Shown piece after piece: positions 46,941 through 57,641 of a stretch of 64,000 bases of DNA (within the stretch, counting starts at the first letter, position 1; every line of letters begins with the position of its first letter). The DNA comes from Gilliamella sp. ESL0405 (lineage in GTDB: Bacteria > Pseudomonadota > Gammaproteobacteria > Enterobacterales > Orbaceae). Below the pieces are notes generated by a model. That model was given only the letters and a program-made list of their open reading frames with translations. It had not been told where the DNA came from and ran no database searches. The stretch spans positions 1,674,001 through 1,738,000 of the forward strand of contig NZ_CP048265.1 in the NCBI RefSeq assembly GCF_019469205.1. The letters are read 5' to 3'. A program made the translations under genes and the position numbers.

Positions 46941-49523
46941 ATGCAAGAACAATATCGCCCCGACGAGATTGAAGCCAAAGTGCAACAGCATTGGCTAGAA
47001 AACAAAACATTTCATGTTACTGAAGATCCTTCAAAAGAAAAATACTACTGTTTATCAATGTTACCTTACCCTTCGGGACGTTTGCATCTTGGTCATGTCC
47101 GAAATTACACCATTGGCGATACTATTTCACGTTACCAACGTCTAAATGGCAAAAATGTATTACAACCTATTGGTTGGGACGCCTTCGGTTTACCGGCGGA
47201 AGGGGCGGCAGTCAAAAATAATACCGCACCAGCCAAATGGACGTATGAAAATATTGCTTATATGAAAAAGCAATTACAGTTATTAGGTTTTGGTTACGAT
47301 TGGGATCGTGAAGTCACCACTTGCCGACCGGAATACTACAAATGGGAACAGTGGTTCTTTACTAAACTGTATGAAAAAGGCTTAGTTTACAAGAAAACCT
47401 CAGCTGTTAACTGGTGCCCTAACGATCAAACTGTATTGGCTAATGAACAGGTTGTTGAGGGCTGTTGTTGGCGCTGTAATACGCCGGTTGAGCGTAAAGA
47501 GATCCCACAATGGTTTATTAAAATCACTGACTATGCCGAAGAGCTTCTTAATGATTTAGATACCCTTGAAAGCTGGCCAGAACAAGTAAAAACCATGCAA
47601 CGTAACTGGATTGGCCGTTCTGAAGGGGTCGAGTTTGATTTTGCAGTTGAAAACTACAATGATAAATTGCGTGTTTACACAACTCGTCCTGATACGTTAA
47701 TGGGCGTGAGTTTTGTATCAGTTGCTGCCGAGCATCCACTGGCACAATTAGCAGCGAAAGATAATCCGAAAATTGCGGAATTTATTGCAGAATGCAAAAA
47801 TACCAAAACGGCAGAAGCCGATATGGCAACCATGGAGAAAAAAGGCATTGCCACCGGATTTTATGCTATTCATCCATTAACGGGTAATAAAGTACCGGTA
47901 TGGATTGCCAACTTTGTCTTGATTGAATATGGCACAGGTGCGGTTATGGCTGTACCGGGTCATGACGAGCGTGACTATGAATTTGCGTCAAAATATGACT
48001 TACCAATAAAACCAGTGATTTTAGATGAGCAAGGCAACGCGCCGGATCTTTCTCAAACAGCTTACACCGAGCACGGTATATTATTTAATTCGGGTGAATT
48101 TGACGGGCTTAATTTTGATCAAGCATTCAATGCTATCGCCGACAAACTCACGGCATTAGGTATTGGTGAACGTAAAGTCAATTATCGCTTGCGTGATTGG
48201 GGGGTTTCCCGTCAACGTTATTGGGGTGCACCAATTCCAATGGTGACACTCGAAGACGGCACCACCATTCCAACGCCGGAAGATCAACTACCGGTTATTT
48301 TACCGGAAAATGTCGAAATGAATGGCATCACCAGCCCAATTAAAGCCGATCCAAACTGGGCAAAAACAACCGTTAACGGGCAACCGGCGCTGCGTGAAAC
48401 CGATACTTTTGATACATTTATGGAATCAAGTTGGTATTATGCACGATATACTTGTCCGCATTACGACAAAGGGATGTTAGATGAAAAAGCGGCAAACTAC
48501 TGGTTGCCAGTCGATCAATATGTTGGCGGTATCGAACATGCTATTATGCATTTACTCTATTTCAGATTCTTCCATAAATTGATGCGTGATTTTGGCTTAG
48601 TCAATTCCGATGAACCGGCTAAACGTTTACTTTGTCAAGGTATGGTGCTTGCTGATGCATTTTACTACACCAGCCCAACTAACGAACGTATTTGGGTATC
48701 ACCGACCGAAGTGACCATTGAACGTGATGAAAAAGGCCGCATTTGCAAAGCAACCGACAGCAAAGGTAATGAGCTGGTGCATGCGGGTATGACCAAAATG
48801 TCGAAATCAAAAAATAACGGTATCGACCCACAAGAAATGGTTGAAAAATATGGCGCAGATACTGTTCGACTATTTATGATGTTTGCCTCGCCAGCAGATA
48901 TGACCCTTGAATGGCAAGAATCTGGTGTTGAAGGTGCAAACCGCTTTATTAAACGTGTATGGCGTTTAGTTTATGAACATGCCCAACAAGGTGCCTGTGC
49001 CAAACTTGACGTTGCGCAATTAAATGCAGAGCAAAAAACACTACGCCGTGAATTGCATAAAACAATTGCTAAAGTGAGTGATGATATCGGGCGTCGCCAA
49101 ACATTCAATACCGCCATTGCTGCTGTAATGGAATTTATGAATCGGCTGCAAAAAGCACCACAAGCAACCGAACAAGATCGTGCGTTAATGAACGAAGCAT
49201 TAAATGCGATTGTACGATTACTCTATCCAATGATTCCGCATGTGTGTTTTATCATGTGGCAAGCGTTAGGACACAGTGAATCAATCGACGACACCACTTG
49301 GCCGGTAGCTGATGAATCTGCAATGGTTGAAGATGAAAAACTGATTGTTGTGCAAATTAACGGTAAAGTACGTGGTAAATTCACTGTTCCGGCAGATGCC
49401 GATCAAGACTTTGTGCTTGAACAAGCCAAACAAGAAGCCAATATTCAAAAATATTTAGCTGATGTGACAATTCGTAAAGTCATTTATGTACCGGGTAAAT
49501 TATTGAATTTGGTGGTGGGTTGA
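46941..49523 (+). CDS. leuS: Leucyl-tRNA synthetase
   Basis: 860 aa class Ia synthetase, the same length as the E. coli enzyme. HIGH signature HLGH at 49-52 ([10 protein letters not shown]), CP1 editing domain with [14 protein letters not shown], zinc-type [10 protein letters not shown] region, KMSKS motif in [11 protein letters not shown], and a C-terminal domain. First of the leuS-lptE-holA-nadD run. Confidence 0.98.
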   Translation: MQEQYRPDEIEAKVQQHWLENKTFHVTEDPSKEKYYCLSMLPYPSGRLHLGHVRNYTIGDTISRYQRLNGKNVLQPIGWDAFGLPAEGAAVKNNTAPAKWTYENIAYMKKQLQLLGFGYDWDREVTTCRPEYYKWEQWFFTKLYEKGLVYKKTSAVNWCPNDQTVLANEQVVEGCCWRCNTPVERKEIPQWFIKITDYAEELLNDLDTLESWPEQVKTMQRNWIGRSEGVEFDFAVENYNDKLRVYTTRPDTLMGVSFVSVAAEHPLAQLAAKDNPKIAEFIAECKNTKTAEADMATMEKKGIATGFYAIHPLTGNKVPVWIANFVLIEYGTGAVMAVPGHDERDYEFASKYDLPIKPVILDEQGNAPDLSQTAYTEHGILFNSGEFDGLNFDQAFNAIADKLTALGIGERKVNYRLRDWGVSRQRYWGAPIPMVTLEDGTTIPTPEDQLPVILPENVEMNGITSPIKADPNWAKTTVNGQPALRETDTFDTFMESSWYYARYTCPHYDKGMLDEKAANYWLPVDQYVGGIEHAIMHLLYFRFFHKLMRDFGLVNSDEPAKRLLCQGMVLADAFYYTSPTNERIWVSPTEVTIERDEKGRICKATDSKGNELVHAGMTKMSKSKNNGIDPQEMVEKYGADTVRLFMMFASPADMTLEWQESGVEGANRFIKRVWRLVYEHAQQGACAKLDVAQLNAEQKTLRRELHKTIAKVSDDIGRRQTFNTAIAAVMEFMNRLQKAPQATEQDRALMNEALNAIVRLLYPMIPHVCFIMWQALGHSESIDDTTWPVADESAMVEDEKLIVVQINGKVRGKFTVPADADQDFVLEQAKQEANIQKYLADVTIRKVIYVPGKLLNLVVG

Positions 49524-49558
49524 TATTGTTAGATAACTAAACTACAGGTGGTAATACG

Positions 49559-50053
49559 ATGAAAAAATATTTTGCATTACTCATGTTATTGGCAGTATCA
49601 CTTACTGGCTGTGGATTTCATTTGCAATATGATACAGAAGTGCCCGAGCGTTTTAAAACTTTAACTTATGTCAGTTACGACCCTTATGGTCGACTGTCAC
49701 GAGATATTAAAGAGCTATTGAAAGACAATAACGTCACGTTAGTCAATCAAGATAACGGCGGGCAGATACCTTCATTAAAAATTATCAGTGACTCGCTTAA
49801 TCGTAGCACTATCTCGATTTATCAAGACGGTAAAGCGGCTGAATATCAACTTGTGCTGACCATTCAAGCGCAAGTGATTATTGCCGGACAAGATATCTAC
49901 CCGATTAATGTACGAGTCTTTAGAACATTTTTTGATAATCCTGCTGCGGCATTGGCAAAAACAGCAGAACAAAATTTAATTGAAGATGAGATGTATCGAC
50001 AAGCAGCTAAACAAATTATCCGTAAATTAAAATCGGTTGATGCTGTAAATTAA
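49559..50053 (+). CDS. lptE: LPS-assembly lipoprotein LptE
   Basis: 164 aa. Lipobox SLTGC with Cys18, then GFHLQYDTEVPERFKTL, the conserved start of LptE, and ALAKTAEQNLIEDEMYRQAA near the end. LptE plugs the LptD barrel in the outer membrane for lipopolysaccharide insertion. AGGTGG lies before the ATG; 35 bp after leuS. Confidence 0.95.
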   Translation: MKKYFALLMLLAVSLTGCGFHLQYDTEVPERFKTLTYVSYDPYGRLSRDIKELLKDNNVTLVNQDNGGQIPSLKIISDSLNRSTISIYQDGKAAEYQLVLTIQAQVIIAGQDIYPINVRVFRTFFDNPAAALAKTAEQNLIEDEMYRQAAKQIIRKLKSVDAVN

Positions 50054-50062
50054 AATATTGTT

Positions 50063-51067
50063 ATGATAAGAATCAATGCAGATCAAATCAGCCACCAATT
50101 AGGATCGCCCTACTATCTGTTATTAGGTAGCGATCCTTACTTACAACACTACGGGCAAACCACGCTTCGCAAAGCGATGCAACAAGCGGGCTATGAAGAG
50201 CAAAACCTCTTTACGATCGATAACCAAACCGATTGGAACAAAATTTATGACTGCTGTCAGTCATTAAATCTGTTTTCCAGCAAAACCCTGATCTTATTAG
50301 ATTTTGGCGAAAGTGGCTTAAATGCTGCTATTGCAAGCAAACTTAACACACTTAGCCAAGAGCTAACCGCTGATGTCGCGCTTATCATCAGTTTGAGTAA
50401 GATCACCAAAGCGCAAGAAAACGCACCATGGTATAAAGCACTATCCGATAAACTTGTGGTGGTCAACTGCTCAACGCCTGATTTTTCTCAATTACCACAG
50501 TGGCTAAATAACCATTTACAACAAAATGAGGTAACAATTGAAAAATCAGCCATTGAACTTTTGTGTTACTATTACGAAGGTAATTTATTAGCCTTAACCC
50601 AAATTATTGAGCAGCTTAAGTTATTGTTCCCCAACCAAACTATCAGTTATGAACAGATAGAAAACAATATCAATGATTCGGCTATTTTTACCCCCTATCA
50701 TTGGATTGATGCCATGCTTGCTCAAAAAACTAAACGAGCGATTCATATATTACAACAACTTAAAGTTAACGATGTTGAGCCGTTGATATTGTTACGCACT
50801 ATTCAACGAGAGCTTATTTTAGTCATCAATTTAAAAAAAGGCTTACAGCACAAAAACTTCAAGCAGATATTTGATGAATATAAAGTCTGGCAAAACAAAA
50901 GAACAATCTATACCGCTTTTTTAAATCGTTTTACGATTAACGATCTCTATGCAGTATTGGCCAAACTGACTGAAATTGAAATCAGTTTAAAGCATGATAA
51001 TCAGTTAGCAATTTGGGATGCGCTGTCGAGTTTATCGATGCAGTTTATGGGTTTTAAGCAATGTTAA
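50063..51067 (+). CDS. holA: DNA polymerase III delta subunit
   Basis: 334 aa clamp-loader subunit that opens the beta sliding clamp. The N-terminal clamp-binding part begins MIRINADQISHQLGS and includes YYLLLGSDPYL; the lid and collar domains follow (NDVEPLILLRTIQRELILV). Ten bp after lptE, and its end overlaps nadD by 7 bp. Confidence 0.95.
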   Translation: MIRINADQISHQLGSPYYLLLGSDPYLQHYGQTTLRKAMQQAGYEEQNLFTIDNQTDWNKIYDCCQSLNLFSSKTLILLDFGESGLNAAIASKLNTLSQELTADVALIISLSKITKAQENAPWYKALSDKLVVVNCSTPDFSQLPQWLNNHLQQNEVTIEKSAIELLCYYYEGNLLALTQIIEQLKLLFPNQTISYEQIENNINDSAIFTPYHWIDAMLAQKTKRAIHILQQLKVNDVEPLILLRTIQRELILVINLKKGLQHKNFKQIFDEYKVWQNKRTIYTAFLNRFTINDLYAVLAKLTEIEISLKHDNQLAIWDALSSLSMQFMGFKQC

Positions 51068-51714
51068 CAGCACTACTGGGCGGCACCTTCGATCCGATTC
51101 ACTATGGACATATCCGGCCGGCAAAAGCATTGGCAAAAGAGGTCGGTTTAACGCAAATTTGCCTGCTACCGAATCATATTCCACCGCATAAACCTCAGCC
51201 CGATGCCACAACGGCGGAGCGATTGGCAATGTTAGAGCTTGCGATCGTTGATTTACCGCTGTTTTCAATCGATACAAGGGAGTTAAACGTCGAGGCGGCT
51301 CGCCCGTCTTATACTATCGATACGCTGGCACAGTGGCGTAAACAAAACGGCAGCCAAAAAGGGCTTGCCTTTATTATGGGTCAAGATTCCTTGCTTAGTT
51401 TACCAAGCTGGAAACAGTGGCAAAACTTACTTGATTATTGCCACCTACTTATCTGCGCGCGCCCGCATTATAGTGAAAAAATTACCGATCCGACTTTGGC
51501 CAAATGGATTGCCAAGCACCAAACCACAAATGTGGCTGATCTGCATGCTTCGCCGGCGGGCTATATCTATTTTGCCCATACGCCACTTGAGGATATATCG
51601 GCAACCCAAATCAGACAAAATATTAACGACCCTAAAAACGTTGAAAACTTGCTACCACCACCAGTTTGGCGCTATATTCATCAGCATGGGCTTTATAATG
51701 CAAAGAAAATTTAG
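51061..51714 (+). CDS. nadD: Nicotinate-nucleotide adenylyltransferase
   Basis: 217 aa. GGTFDPIHYGH at residues 7-17 is the nucleotide-binding signature. PNHIPPHKP, FIMGQDSLLSLPSW and the ISATQIR motif complete the family pattern. It makes nicotinate adenine dinucleotide in NAD synthesis. Translationally coupled to holA by overlap. Confidence 0.96.
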   Translation: MLTALLGGTFDPIHYGHIRPAKALAKEVGLTQICLLPNHIPPHKPQPDATTAERLAMLELAIVDLPLFSIDTRELNVEAARPSYTIDTLAQWRKQNGSQKGLAFIMGQDSLLSLPSWKQWQNLLDYCHLLICARPHYSEKITDPTLAKWIAKHQTTNVADLHASPAGYIYFAHTPLEDISATQIRQNINDPKNVENLLPPPVWRYIHQHGLYNAKKI

Positions 51715-51951
51715 AAAGGACTTTACATCTGGCACTTTTTTCGGCATTATTTTGCCGCTGCATTTATATATTTATATATTCTAAATTCAGTTTTCTGTGT
51801 TTATACTCAAAATCACTAAATTGGCATTAGCAAAAATCCAATAGGCTTTACTTGCAATGTCTAATTTTACCGCTTTTCGTACTCACATTGATTAACATGT
51901 GTATTGTCGTGAGTGCAATGAGTATAATTAATTTGTTGTATTTATTAATAA

Positions 51952-52179
<228 letters not shown>

Positions 52180-52249
52180 TCGTTATCAGACTTATTGTTT
52201 TTTAAATAATTAACCACCTAATCGGTTATTTCTCTTTTTTTAATACAAT

Positions 52250-52271
52250 TGCGTCGACTGATGTCGACGCA
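52250..52271 (+). terminator. Hairpin downstream of infA
   Basis: TGCGTCGAC and GTCGACGCA form a perfect 9-bp stem over a TGAT loop. A weaker TAACC/GGTTA hairpin with a longer T-run lies at about 52209-52240 and may be the main stop. Confidence 0.6.
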
Positions 52272-52347
52272 AGCGCTTTTCTATTATCTAAAATTAGCCT
52301 GTCTATTTGATTCTTGATCATTCAAACCGCAATCGGTAGTAATTAAG

Positions 52348-52380
52348 TATATCAACTTCTGCAAAATCGATTTTATCATC
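52348..52380 (-). pseudogene. Fossil 3' tail A of a lysP-like gene
   Basis: The minus strand reads DKIDFAEVD, near the functional LysP tail YEDMDFSQVD, but the stop has drifted to ATA. It precedes terminator copy 52443-52468 in a ~190-bp unit that repeats. Confidence 0.5.
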
Positions 52381-52442
52381 GTGGCTTAATTGATATTTAA
52401 TTGACTAACGACTACTTTGCTTAGCACTTTATACTAAAAAAA

Positions 52443-52468
52443 ATGGCGCCGATAGTAAGCGGCGCCAT
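52443..52468 (-). terminator. Terminator copy 1 beyond lysP
   Basis: ATGGCGCC/GGCGCCAT, perfect 8-bp stem over a 10-base loop, followed on the minus strand by eight T. Confidence 0.8.
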
Positions 52469-52538
52469 TGTATTTTATTTGAAATTAGTCAATCTATCGG
52501 ATTATCAACAATTCAAATTGCGACCTAGGCTAATTGAG

Positions 52539-52571
52539 TTATCCGCCTTTGGCAAAATTGATTTTATTTAA
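52539..52571 (-). pseudogene. Fossil 3' tail B of a lysP-like gene
   Basis: The minus strand reads LNKINFAKGG then TAA, aligned to the LysP end EDMDFSQVD-stop. Upstream coding sequence is gone. It lies between the two terminator copies. Confidence 0.5.
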
Positions 52572-52633
52572 ATAGCTAAGCTTTTTTTAGTTGGCTAACC
52601 AATACATTGCTTAGCGCTTTATACTAAAAAAAA

Positions 52634-52659
52634 ATGGCACCGATAGTAAGCGGCGCCAT
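52634..52659 (-). terminator. Terminator copy 2, directly after lysP
   Basis: ATGGCACC pairs with GGCGCCAT with one mismatch, then a run of nine T on the minus strand. It is the proximal terminator for lysP. Confidence 0.75.
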
Positions 52660-52729
52660 TATATTTTATTCTCATTAAGCCAATCTATCGGCTTATCAAC
52701 AATTCAAATTGCGACATCCGATAATTGAG

Positions 52730-54175
52730 TTAATCGACTTGTGAAAAGTCCATATCTTCGTATTTAATCCATTTGGTTTTTTTGACGATTTTATAACCGA
52801 AGTAGATCACAAAAAACAGTGGAATACCGATATAAGTTGCTATCACCCCATTCCAGTCAATGGTATCTTGCAAGAATGCTTCGTAGTTTTGACCTAAGGT
52901 AATGATTAAACAAAGTACAAAGGCAAAAATCGGTCCGAATGGGAAGAAATTCGAAAAGTAAGGCAATTTGTTTAAGTCTAATCGTTGCGCCATGTAGCCT
53001 TTTCTAAAACGGTAATGGCTAATGGCAATACCTAACCAAGCAATAAAGCCGGTCATACCTGACATATTGAGTAACCATAAGTAAACTTGTTGGTCTTTAA
53101 ACATCGAAGTTAAGAAACATAACATAGCGATAATGGTTGTTGCTATTAAAGCAAAGCGTGGTACGCCCGATGAAGATAATCGAGAGAACATTTTTGGCGC
53201 TTTACCCTCTTTAGCTAAGGCGTACAGCATACGGGTAGAGGCGTATAAGCCTGAGTTACCAGCTGATAATACCGAGGTCAAAATCACCGCATTCATCACC
53301 GCCGCTGCCGATAATAAACCAGCATGCTGGAACACTAAGGTAAACGGGCTGACGCTGATGTCGGTTTCATCATTGCGCAATAAATTAGGATCGTCATAAG
53401 GTATCAATACGCTGATGATAAAAATTGCGAAAATATAGAACAGTAAAATACGCCAAAACACTTGTCTCATTGCTTTAGGAATATTTCTTTTCGGATCTTC
53501 TGACTCACCAGCGGCAATGCCGATAAGTTCAGTTCCCTGAAAAGAAAAGCCAACGACCATAGCCACACCAATCATGGATGAAAAACCACCGACAAAAGGC
53601 GCATCACCATACCGCCAATTGCCAAAGGCGCTTTTAACTCCATCATGATGTAAAATACTGTAAAACATCGCAATCCCAATAATAATAAAGATAATTACAG
53701 TGACTACTTTAATTAATGAGAACCAGAATTCAGCTTCACCAAAACCTTTTACCGATATATAGTTTAAACAAAAAATAATGCTTAAAAATAGCAAGCTCCA
53801 CAGCCAACTATATTCACCAACATCAAACCAATACGAAATAACCAGTTGCGCCGCCACTAAATCAACCGCAACGGTGATCGCCCAGTTATACCAATAGTTC
53901 CAGCCGATAGCAAAACCAAACGCTTCATCGACATAACGTGCGCCATAAGTGGCAAAAGTGCCGGAAACCGGAAGGTAAGCGGCTAACTCGCCAAGGCTGG
54001 TCATTAAAAAGTAGACCATAATGCCAATAATCGCATAGGAGAGCAGTGCGCCTCCGGGCCCAGCAGTTGCAACGGTCGCCCCCGAAGCAACAAACAATCC
54101 GGTACCGATTGAGCCACCGATTGCTATCATGGTTAAATGACGAGCTTTTAAATCCCGTTTTAATTTATAATTCAT
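52730..54175 (-). CDS. lysP: Lysine-specific APC permease
   Basis: 481 aa with 12 TM segments, closely matching E. coli LysP through most of its length: RDLKARHLTMIAIGGSIGTG, GFGEAEFWFSLIKVVTV, GFSFQGTELIGIAAGESEDP and NMSGMTGFIAWLGIAISHYR. Amino-acid/proton symport at the inner membrane. The 217-bp upstream gap to the YeiW-like gene shows no clear lysine riboswitch. Confidence 0.92.
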   Translation of the reverse strand: MNYKLKRDLKARHLTMIAIGGSIGTGLFVASGATVATAGPGGALLSYAIIGIMVYFLMTSLGELAAYLPVSGTFATYGARYVDEAFGFAIGWNYWYNWAITVAVDLVAAQLVISYWFDVGEYSWLWSLLFLSIIFCLNYISVKGFGEAEFWFSLIKVVTVIIFIIIGIAMFYSILHHDGVKSAFGNWRYGDAPFVGGFSSMIGVAMVVGFSFQGTELIGIAAGESEDPKRNIPKAMRQVFWRILLFYIFAIFIISVLIPYDDPNLLRNDETDISVSPFTLVFQHAGLLSAAAVMNAVILTSVLSAGNSGLYASTRMLYALAKEGKAPKMFSRLSSSGVPRFALIATTIIAMLCFLTSMFKDQQVYLWLLNMSGMTGFIAWLGIAISHYRFRKGYMAQRLDLNKLPYFSNFFPFGPIFAFVLCLIITLGQNYEAFLQDTIDWNGVIATYIGIPLFFVIYFGYKIVKKTKWIKYEDMDFSQVD

Positions 54176-54392
54176 AACAATATTCTTCTTTTTAAAGAGA
54201 TTAAATTACATAAAAAAATTCAGTCATAGTCGGCTTTGCTTTTGAATATCAACCAATAACTGAGAAAATCTAACTTAACAGTTTGTGTTTATTTATCTAT
54301 ACAAATAAAGTGCGGTGAAGTGTAGCAAAAAAACAGCAGTGCGAGATAAATAATTCTAATAATAAGACCAGTTTATTAAATATAAGCAATAC

Positions 54393-54659
54393 TTATACCC
54401 TAGTTAGCTGTTCTAATTGAGATAAATAATCGAGTGCCTGCTGGCGACAGTTACCGCACATCTCAAAGCAAGGCTTTAAACGGCCACAGACAGAAGGTCG
54501 GGATGATTGCCCAAATAAGCGACAGTGAAAATCTTCATCCAAATGAATACAGGCAACGCCAGCCGGTTTACCGTTAGGCATGCCAGGAATAGCCGATGAG
54601 ATCGACGGCGCAATACAACAAGCGCCACAATTTTCACGGCATTTAAATGAATCAGTCAT
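54393..54659 (-). CDS. YeiW-like cysteine-cluster protein (YkgJ family)
   Basis: 88 aa. Nine cysteines in the CxxCxxCC zinc/iron-chelating pattern: FKCRENCGACCIAPSISS, VACIHLDEDFHC, RPSVCGRLKPC and EMCGNCRQQA. This matches E. coli YeiW in order and length. Function unknown in the family; a metal-binding role is assumed. Divergent from yeiP, which is also its neighbour in enteric genomes. Confidence 0.85.
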   Translation of the reverse strand: MTDSFKCRENCGACCIAPSISSAIPGMPNGKPAGVACIHLDEDFHCRLFGQSSRPSVCGRLKPCFEMCGNCRQQALDYLSQLEQLTRV

Positions 54660-54773
54660 CGCATTACCTTTTATTTAACGATCATCGATAAATTTTGTTG
54701 GAGACAATAGCAAGATAGCGGTAAAATAGCGAGCTAATTTTTTAACCCCCTTATTAATTGCGAAGAAAATATT

Positions 54774-55346
54774 ATGGCAAAAGCAAATGAGATAAAACGA
54801 GGCGATGCGGTCACTTATAACGGTAAATTATTACTGGTCAAAGAAATTGACGTTCAAAGCCCAAGCGCACGTGGAGCAAGCACTCTTTATAAAATGCGTT
54901 TTACCGATGTCAGAAATGGCGGTAAAGTTGAAGAACGCTTTAAAGGTGATGATATTATCGACACTATCGAACTATTTCGCCGTCCGGTCAGCTTTTCTTA
55001 TATTGACGGTGATGAATACGTGTTTATGGATAATGAAGATTACACTCCTTTTATCTTCAAAAAAGAACAAATTGAAGAAGAATTATTGTTTATTCCTGAA
55101 GGTGGCATGAATGGCATCCAAGTTTTAATGGCAGACGGTGAAGTTGTCGCATTAGAGTTGCCGCAAACGGTAGATTTAGAAATTATCGAAACTTCACCGA
55201 GTATCAAAGGCGCTTCGGCCAGTGCTCGCACCAAACCAGCGACCTTATCAACAGGTTTAGTTATTCAAGTGCCTGAATATATCGATAACAACGAAAAAGT
55301 GAAAATTCATATCGCTGAACGTCGTTATATGGGACGAGCGGAATAA
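54774..55346 (+). CDS. yeiP: Elongation factor P-like protein YeiP
   Basis: 190 aa EF-P paralog with KOW-like N-domain and two OB domains. It begins [20 protein letters not shown], with [15 protein letters not shown] where EF-P carries its modified lysine loop, and ends [15 protein letters not shown]. The group is distinct from EF-P proper; its role at the ribosome is less clear. Eight bp before ttcA. Confidence 0.95.
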   Translation: MAKANEIKRGDAVTYNGKLLLVKEIDVQSPSARGASTLYKMRFTDVRNGGKVEERFKGDDIIDTIELFRRPVSFSYIDGDEYVFMDNEDYTPFIFKKEQIEEELLFIPEGGMNGIQVLMADGEVVALELPQTVDLEIIETSPSIKGASASARTKPATLSTGLVIQVPEYIDNNEKVKIHIAERRYMGRAE

Positions 55347-55354
55347 TTAATAGT

Positions 55355-56257
55355 ATGGTGACAAGTACATATAATCAAAATAAATTGCATAAACGATTGC
55401 GTCGTCTAACAGGCGAAGCGATTGCCGACTTTAATATGATTGAAGAGGGTGATCGTATTATGGTCTGTTTATCCGGCGGTAAAGATAGTTATACTTTGCT
55501 TGATATTCTGATTAATCTAAAAATAAGCGCACCGGTCAATTTTGAATTGGTTGCCGTCAATTTAGATCAAAAACAGCCCGGCTTTCCTGAGCATGTTTTG
55601 CCGGAATATCTGCAATCGTTAGGTATCGAGTACAAAATTGTGCAGGAAAACACTTACGGCATCGTTAAAGAAAAAATTCCGGAAGGCAAAACAACCTGCT
55701 CGCTCTGTTCTCGTTTGCGTCGAGGGATTTTATATCGCACCGCAACCGAACTGGGGGCGACCAAAATTGCGCTCGGTCATCATCGTGATGATATATTAGA
55801 AACACTGTTTCTTAATATGTTTTATGGCGGAAAGCTTAAAGCGATGCCACCGAAGTTGGTTAACGACACGGGCGAACATATCATTATTCGTCCGCTGGCA
55901 TATTGCAAAGAAAAAGATATCGCCAAATATGCCGACATTAAGCAGTTTCCAATTATTCCTTGTAATTTATGTGGCTCTCAGCCTAATTTACAACGACAAG
56001 TGATTAAAGAGATGCTTAACGAGTGGGATAAGAAATTCCCCGGACGAATTGAAACCATGTTCCGTGCAACACAAAATATCACCCTATCACACCTTTGTGA
56101 TACTCACCTTTTCGATTTTAAAGGAATTAAAAAAGGTGATATCGATGAAAATGGTGGCGATTTAGCTTTTGATCGGGAAGAGTTACCACCAATAGTTGGT
56201 TTTAATGCTGCTGAGCTTGATGATCAAGAGATGATCCTTTGGAAAGAGGCAAATTAA
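55355..56257 (+). CDS. ttcA: tRNA 2-thiocytidine synthetase TtcA
   Basis: 300 aa. PP-loop SGGKDS at 40-45, two CxxC pairs ([11 protein letters not shown] and [13 protein letters not shown]) that hold the Fe-S cluster, and [17 protein letters not shown]. It thiolates C32 of some tRNAs. A weak hairpin at 56289-56312 may end the yeiP-ttcA transcript. Confidence 0.96.
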   Translation: MVTSTYNQNKLHKRLRRLTGEAIADFNMIEEGDRIMVCLSGGKDSYTLLDILINLKISAPVNFELVAVNLDQKQPGFPEHVLPEYLQSLGIEYKIVQENTYGIVKEKIPEGKTTCSLCSRLRRGILYRTATELGATKIALGHHRDDILETLFLNMFYGGKLKAMPPKLVNDTGEHIIIRPLAYCKEKDIAKYADIKQFPIIPCNLCGSQPNLQRQVIKEMLNEWDKKFPGRIETMFRATQNITLSHLCDTHLFDFKGIKKGDIDENGGDLAFDREELPPIVGFNAAELDDQEMILWKEAN

Positions 56258-57564
56258 GCTTAAACTGATCAACGCTATTACGCTATATCGGCGCTAGTTA
56301 TTACTAACGCCGGTAGTTTCTTAAATACTTTCTTTTATTTCTTATATTTTCAAATTAACTTAATTGTTAATATCATTTATCGCAACCAAAAACTGTTCTT
56401 ACCGATGATTTCCAATCATGGTTTCTTTTATTTTCAATATTTCCAAATCAACTTATTTTTCACTATCATTTTACACTTATCTAAAAGGTTTACTTTGCTA
56501 ATCAATGAAAAAACATATATTGTCATTTATTATGAGATATAGCCTGATAATTACTGAAGTTAACACCGTTTACCGCTATCAATAATTATTATGATAGATG
56601 ATTTACTATAGCATTTCTTTAATTTCCAATATCGCCAAAATACTTAATTATTAATATCATTGATATGATTACCCTGCCAATTAATTAATACTCACATCAT
56701 CAAATTTCATTATCGATTATAACCCGCTAGCAACTTAAGTTAATCCCGTGTATCGCTATCAATAACTAACTCGACAGATTGTTTCTTAAATTGTTCAGTT
56801 AATTTCCTATATTGCTAAATTAGACTTTGTGATCATAATATTCAAAGTTTATCTAAACTATTATTCCGGCTGATTAATGTAGATAGCTATTAAAGCAATC
56901 CATTATGATATATAAACCGTTAGTACCCAATTCAAAACTTATCTTTGTCTCGATCAGTCGACAGAAATTGTTTCTTAATGTATTTCTTAAATTTCTTATA
57001 CCCCTAAATTAATTTGTTTAATCGTACTGTTAAATAATTAATAAAAGGTTGATGTGTAACAGATAAATAACAAATATCATCACGCTTGATTGCATAATAT
57101 AATCTATTGGTTAGCGAAGCTACAGCTTGCCTTGATACAAGCTTGCACTATCACCAGAATTGTTTAACAGTTTTCTAAATTGGCGTATAAATTTGTTTCC
57201 TAAAATGTCCATTAAGTGTTTTTAGTTTCCATATATAGGATTTTATCTAATTAATTATTGATTTAAAGTCTATCTAAGATACTATTTGTAATGATAAGTT
57301 TATCAAAAGATCGTCCTATTTTATCGTAGAAAAATAGCGATTAATTATTGATTTGTCAGTGTTAGATCAGCGGTGGTATGCGCAATGATCACTGATCGAT
57401 TAATTAGTATCTAAATTAACTTATTAACACATCAATTAAAGAAAATCTGTTTCTTAATCAATTTATTTGATCCGATCATTTAGCGTTAATTTAAAACTTT
57501 GATCCTGCTCACGAATTAACAAAAAAGTAAGCTAATTTTATTGTGGAATAACCTACCTTCACAT
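56258..57564. repeat. 1.3-kb AT-rich non-coding stretch with degenerate ~180-190-bp repeats
   Basis: No gene-like frame was found on either strand. Parts recur loosely: TATAGCCTGATAATTACTG (~56535), TATAACCCGCTAGCAACTT (~56714) and TATAAACCGTTAGTACCC (~56908) each start a block, with CGCTATCAATAA shared by the first two and a TTTCTTAAATTTCTTATA-like tract near the end of each. The last ~300 bp, from about 57260, shows no such pattern. Copies are too diverged for exact limits. Confidence 0.45.
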
Positions 57565-57586
57565 AAAATTGAAACGTTCCAATTTT
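57565..57586. promoter_or_regulatory. LacI-family operator in front of the hydrolase-permease pair
   Basis: AAAATTGAAAC/GTTCCAATTTT is a 22-bp dyad with a central CG and 10 of 11 paired positions, the form typical of LacI/GalR operators (TTGAAACGTTTCAA). It lies 56 bp before the start of the metallo-hydrolase gene and is the natural candidate site for the LacI-type regulator at 59757-61943. Confidence 0.65.
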
Positions 57587-57641
57587 ACAACACAACTTGT
57601 AATTTGACCCGTTTAAACAACCTAAATAATAGGAGAACAAT

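Noticed and set aside
54176-54392. Lysine riboswitch before lysP
   Set aside because: The AT-rich gap shows none of the conserved aptamer stems or sequence blocks I could recognise.
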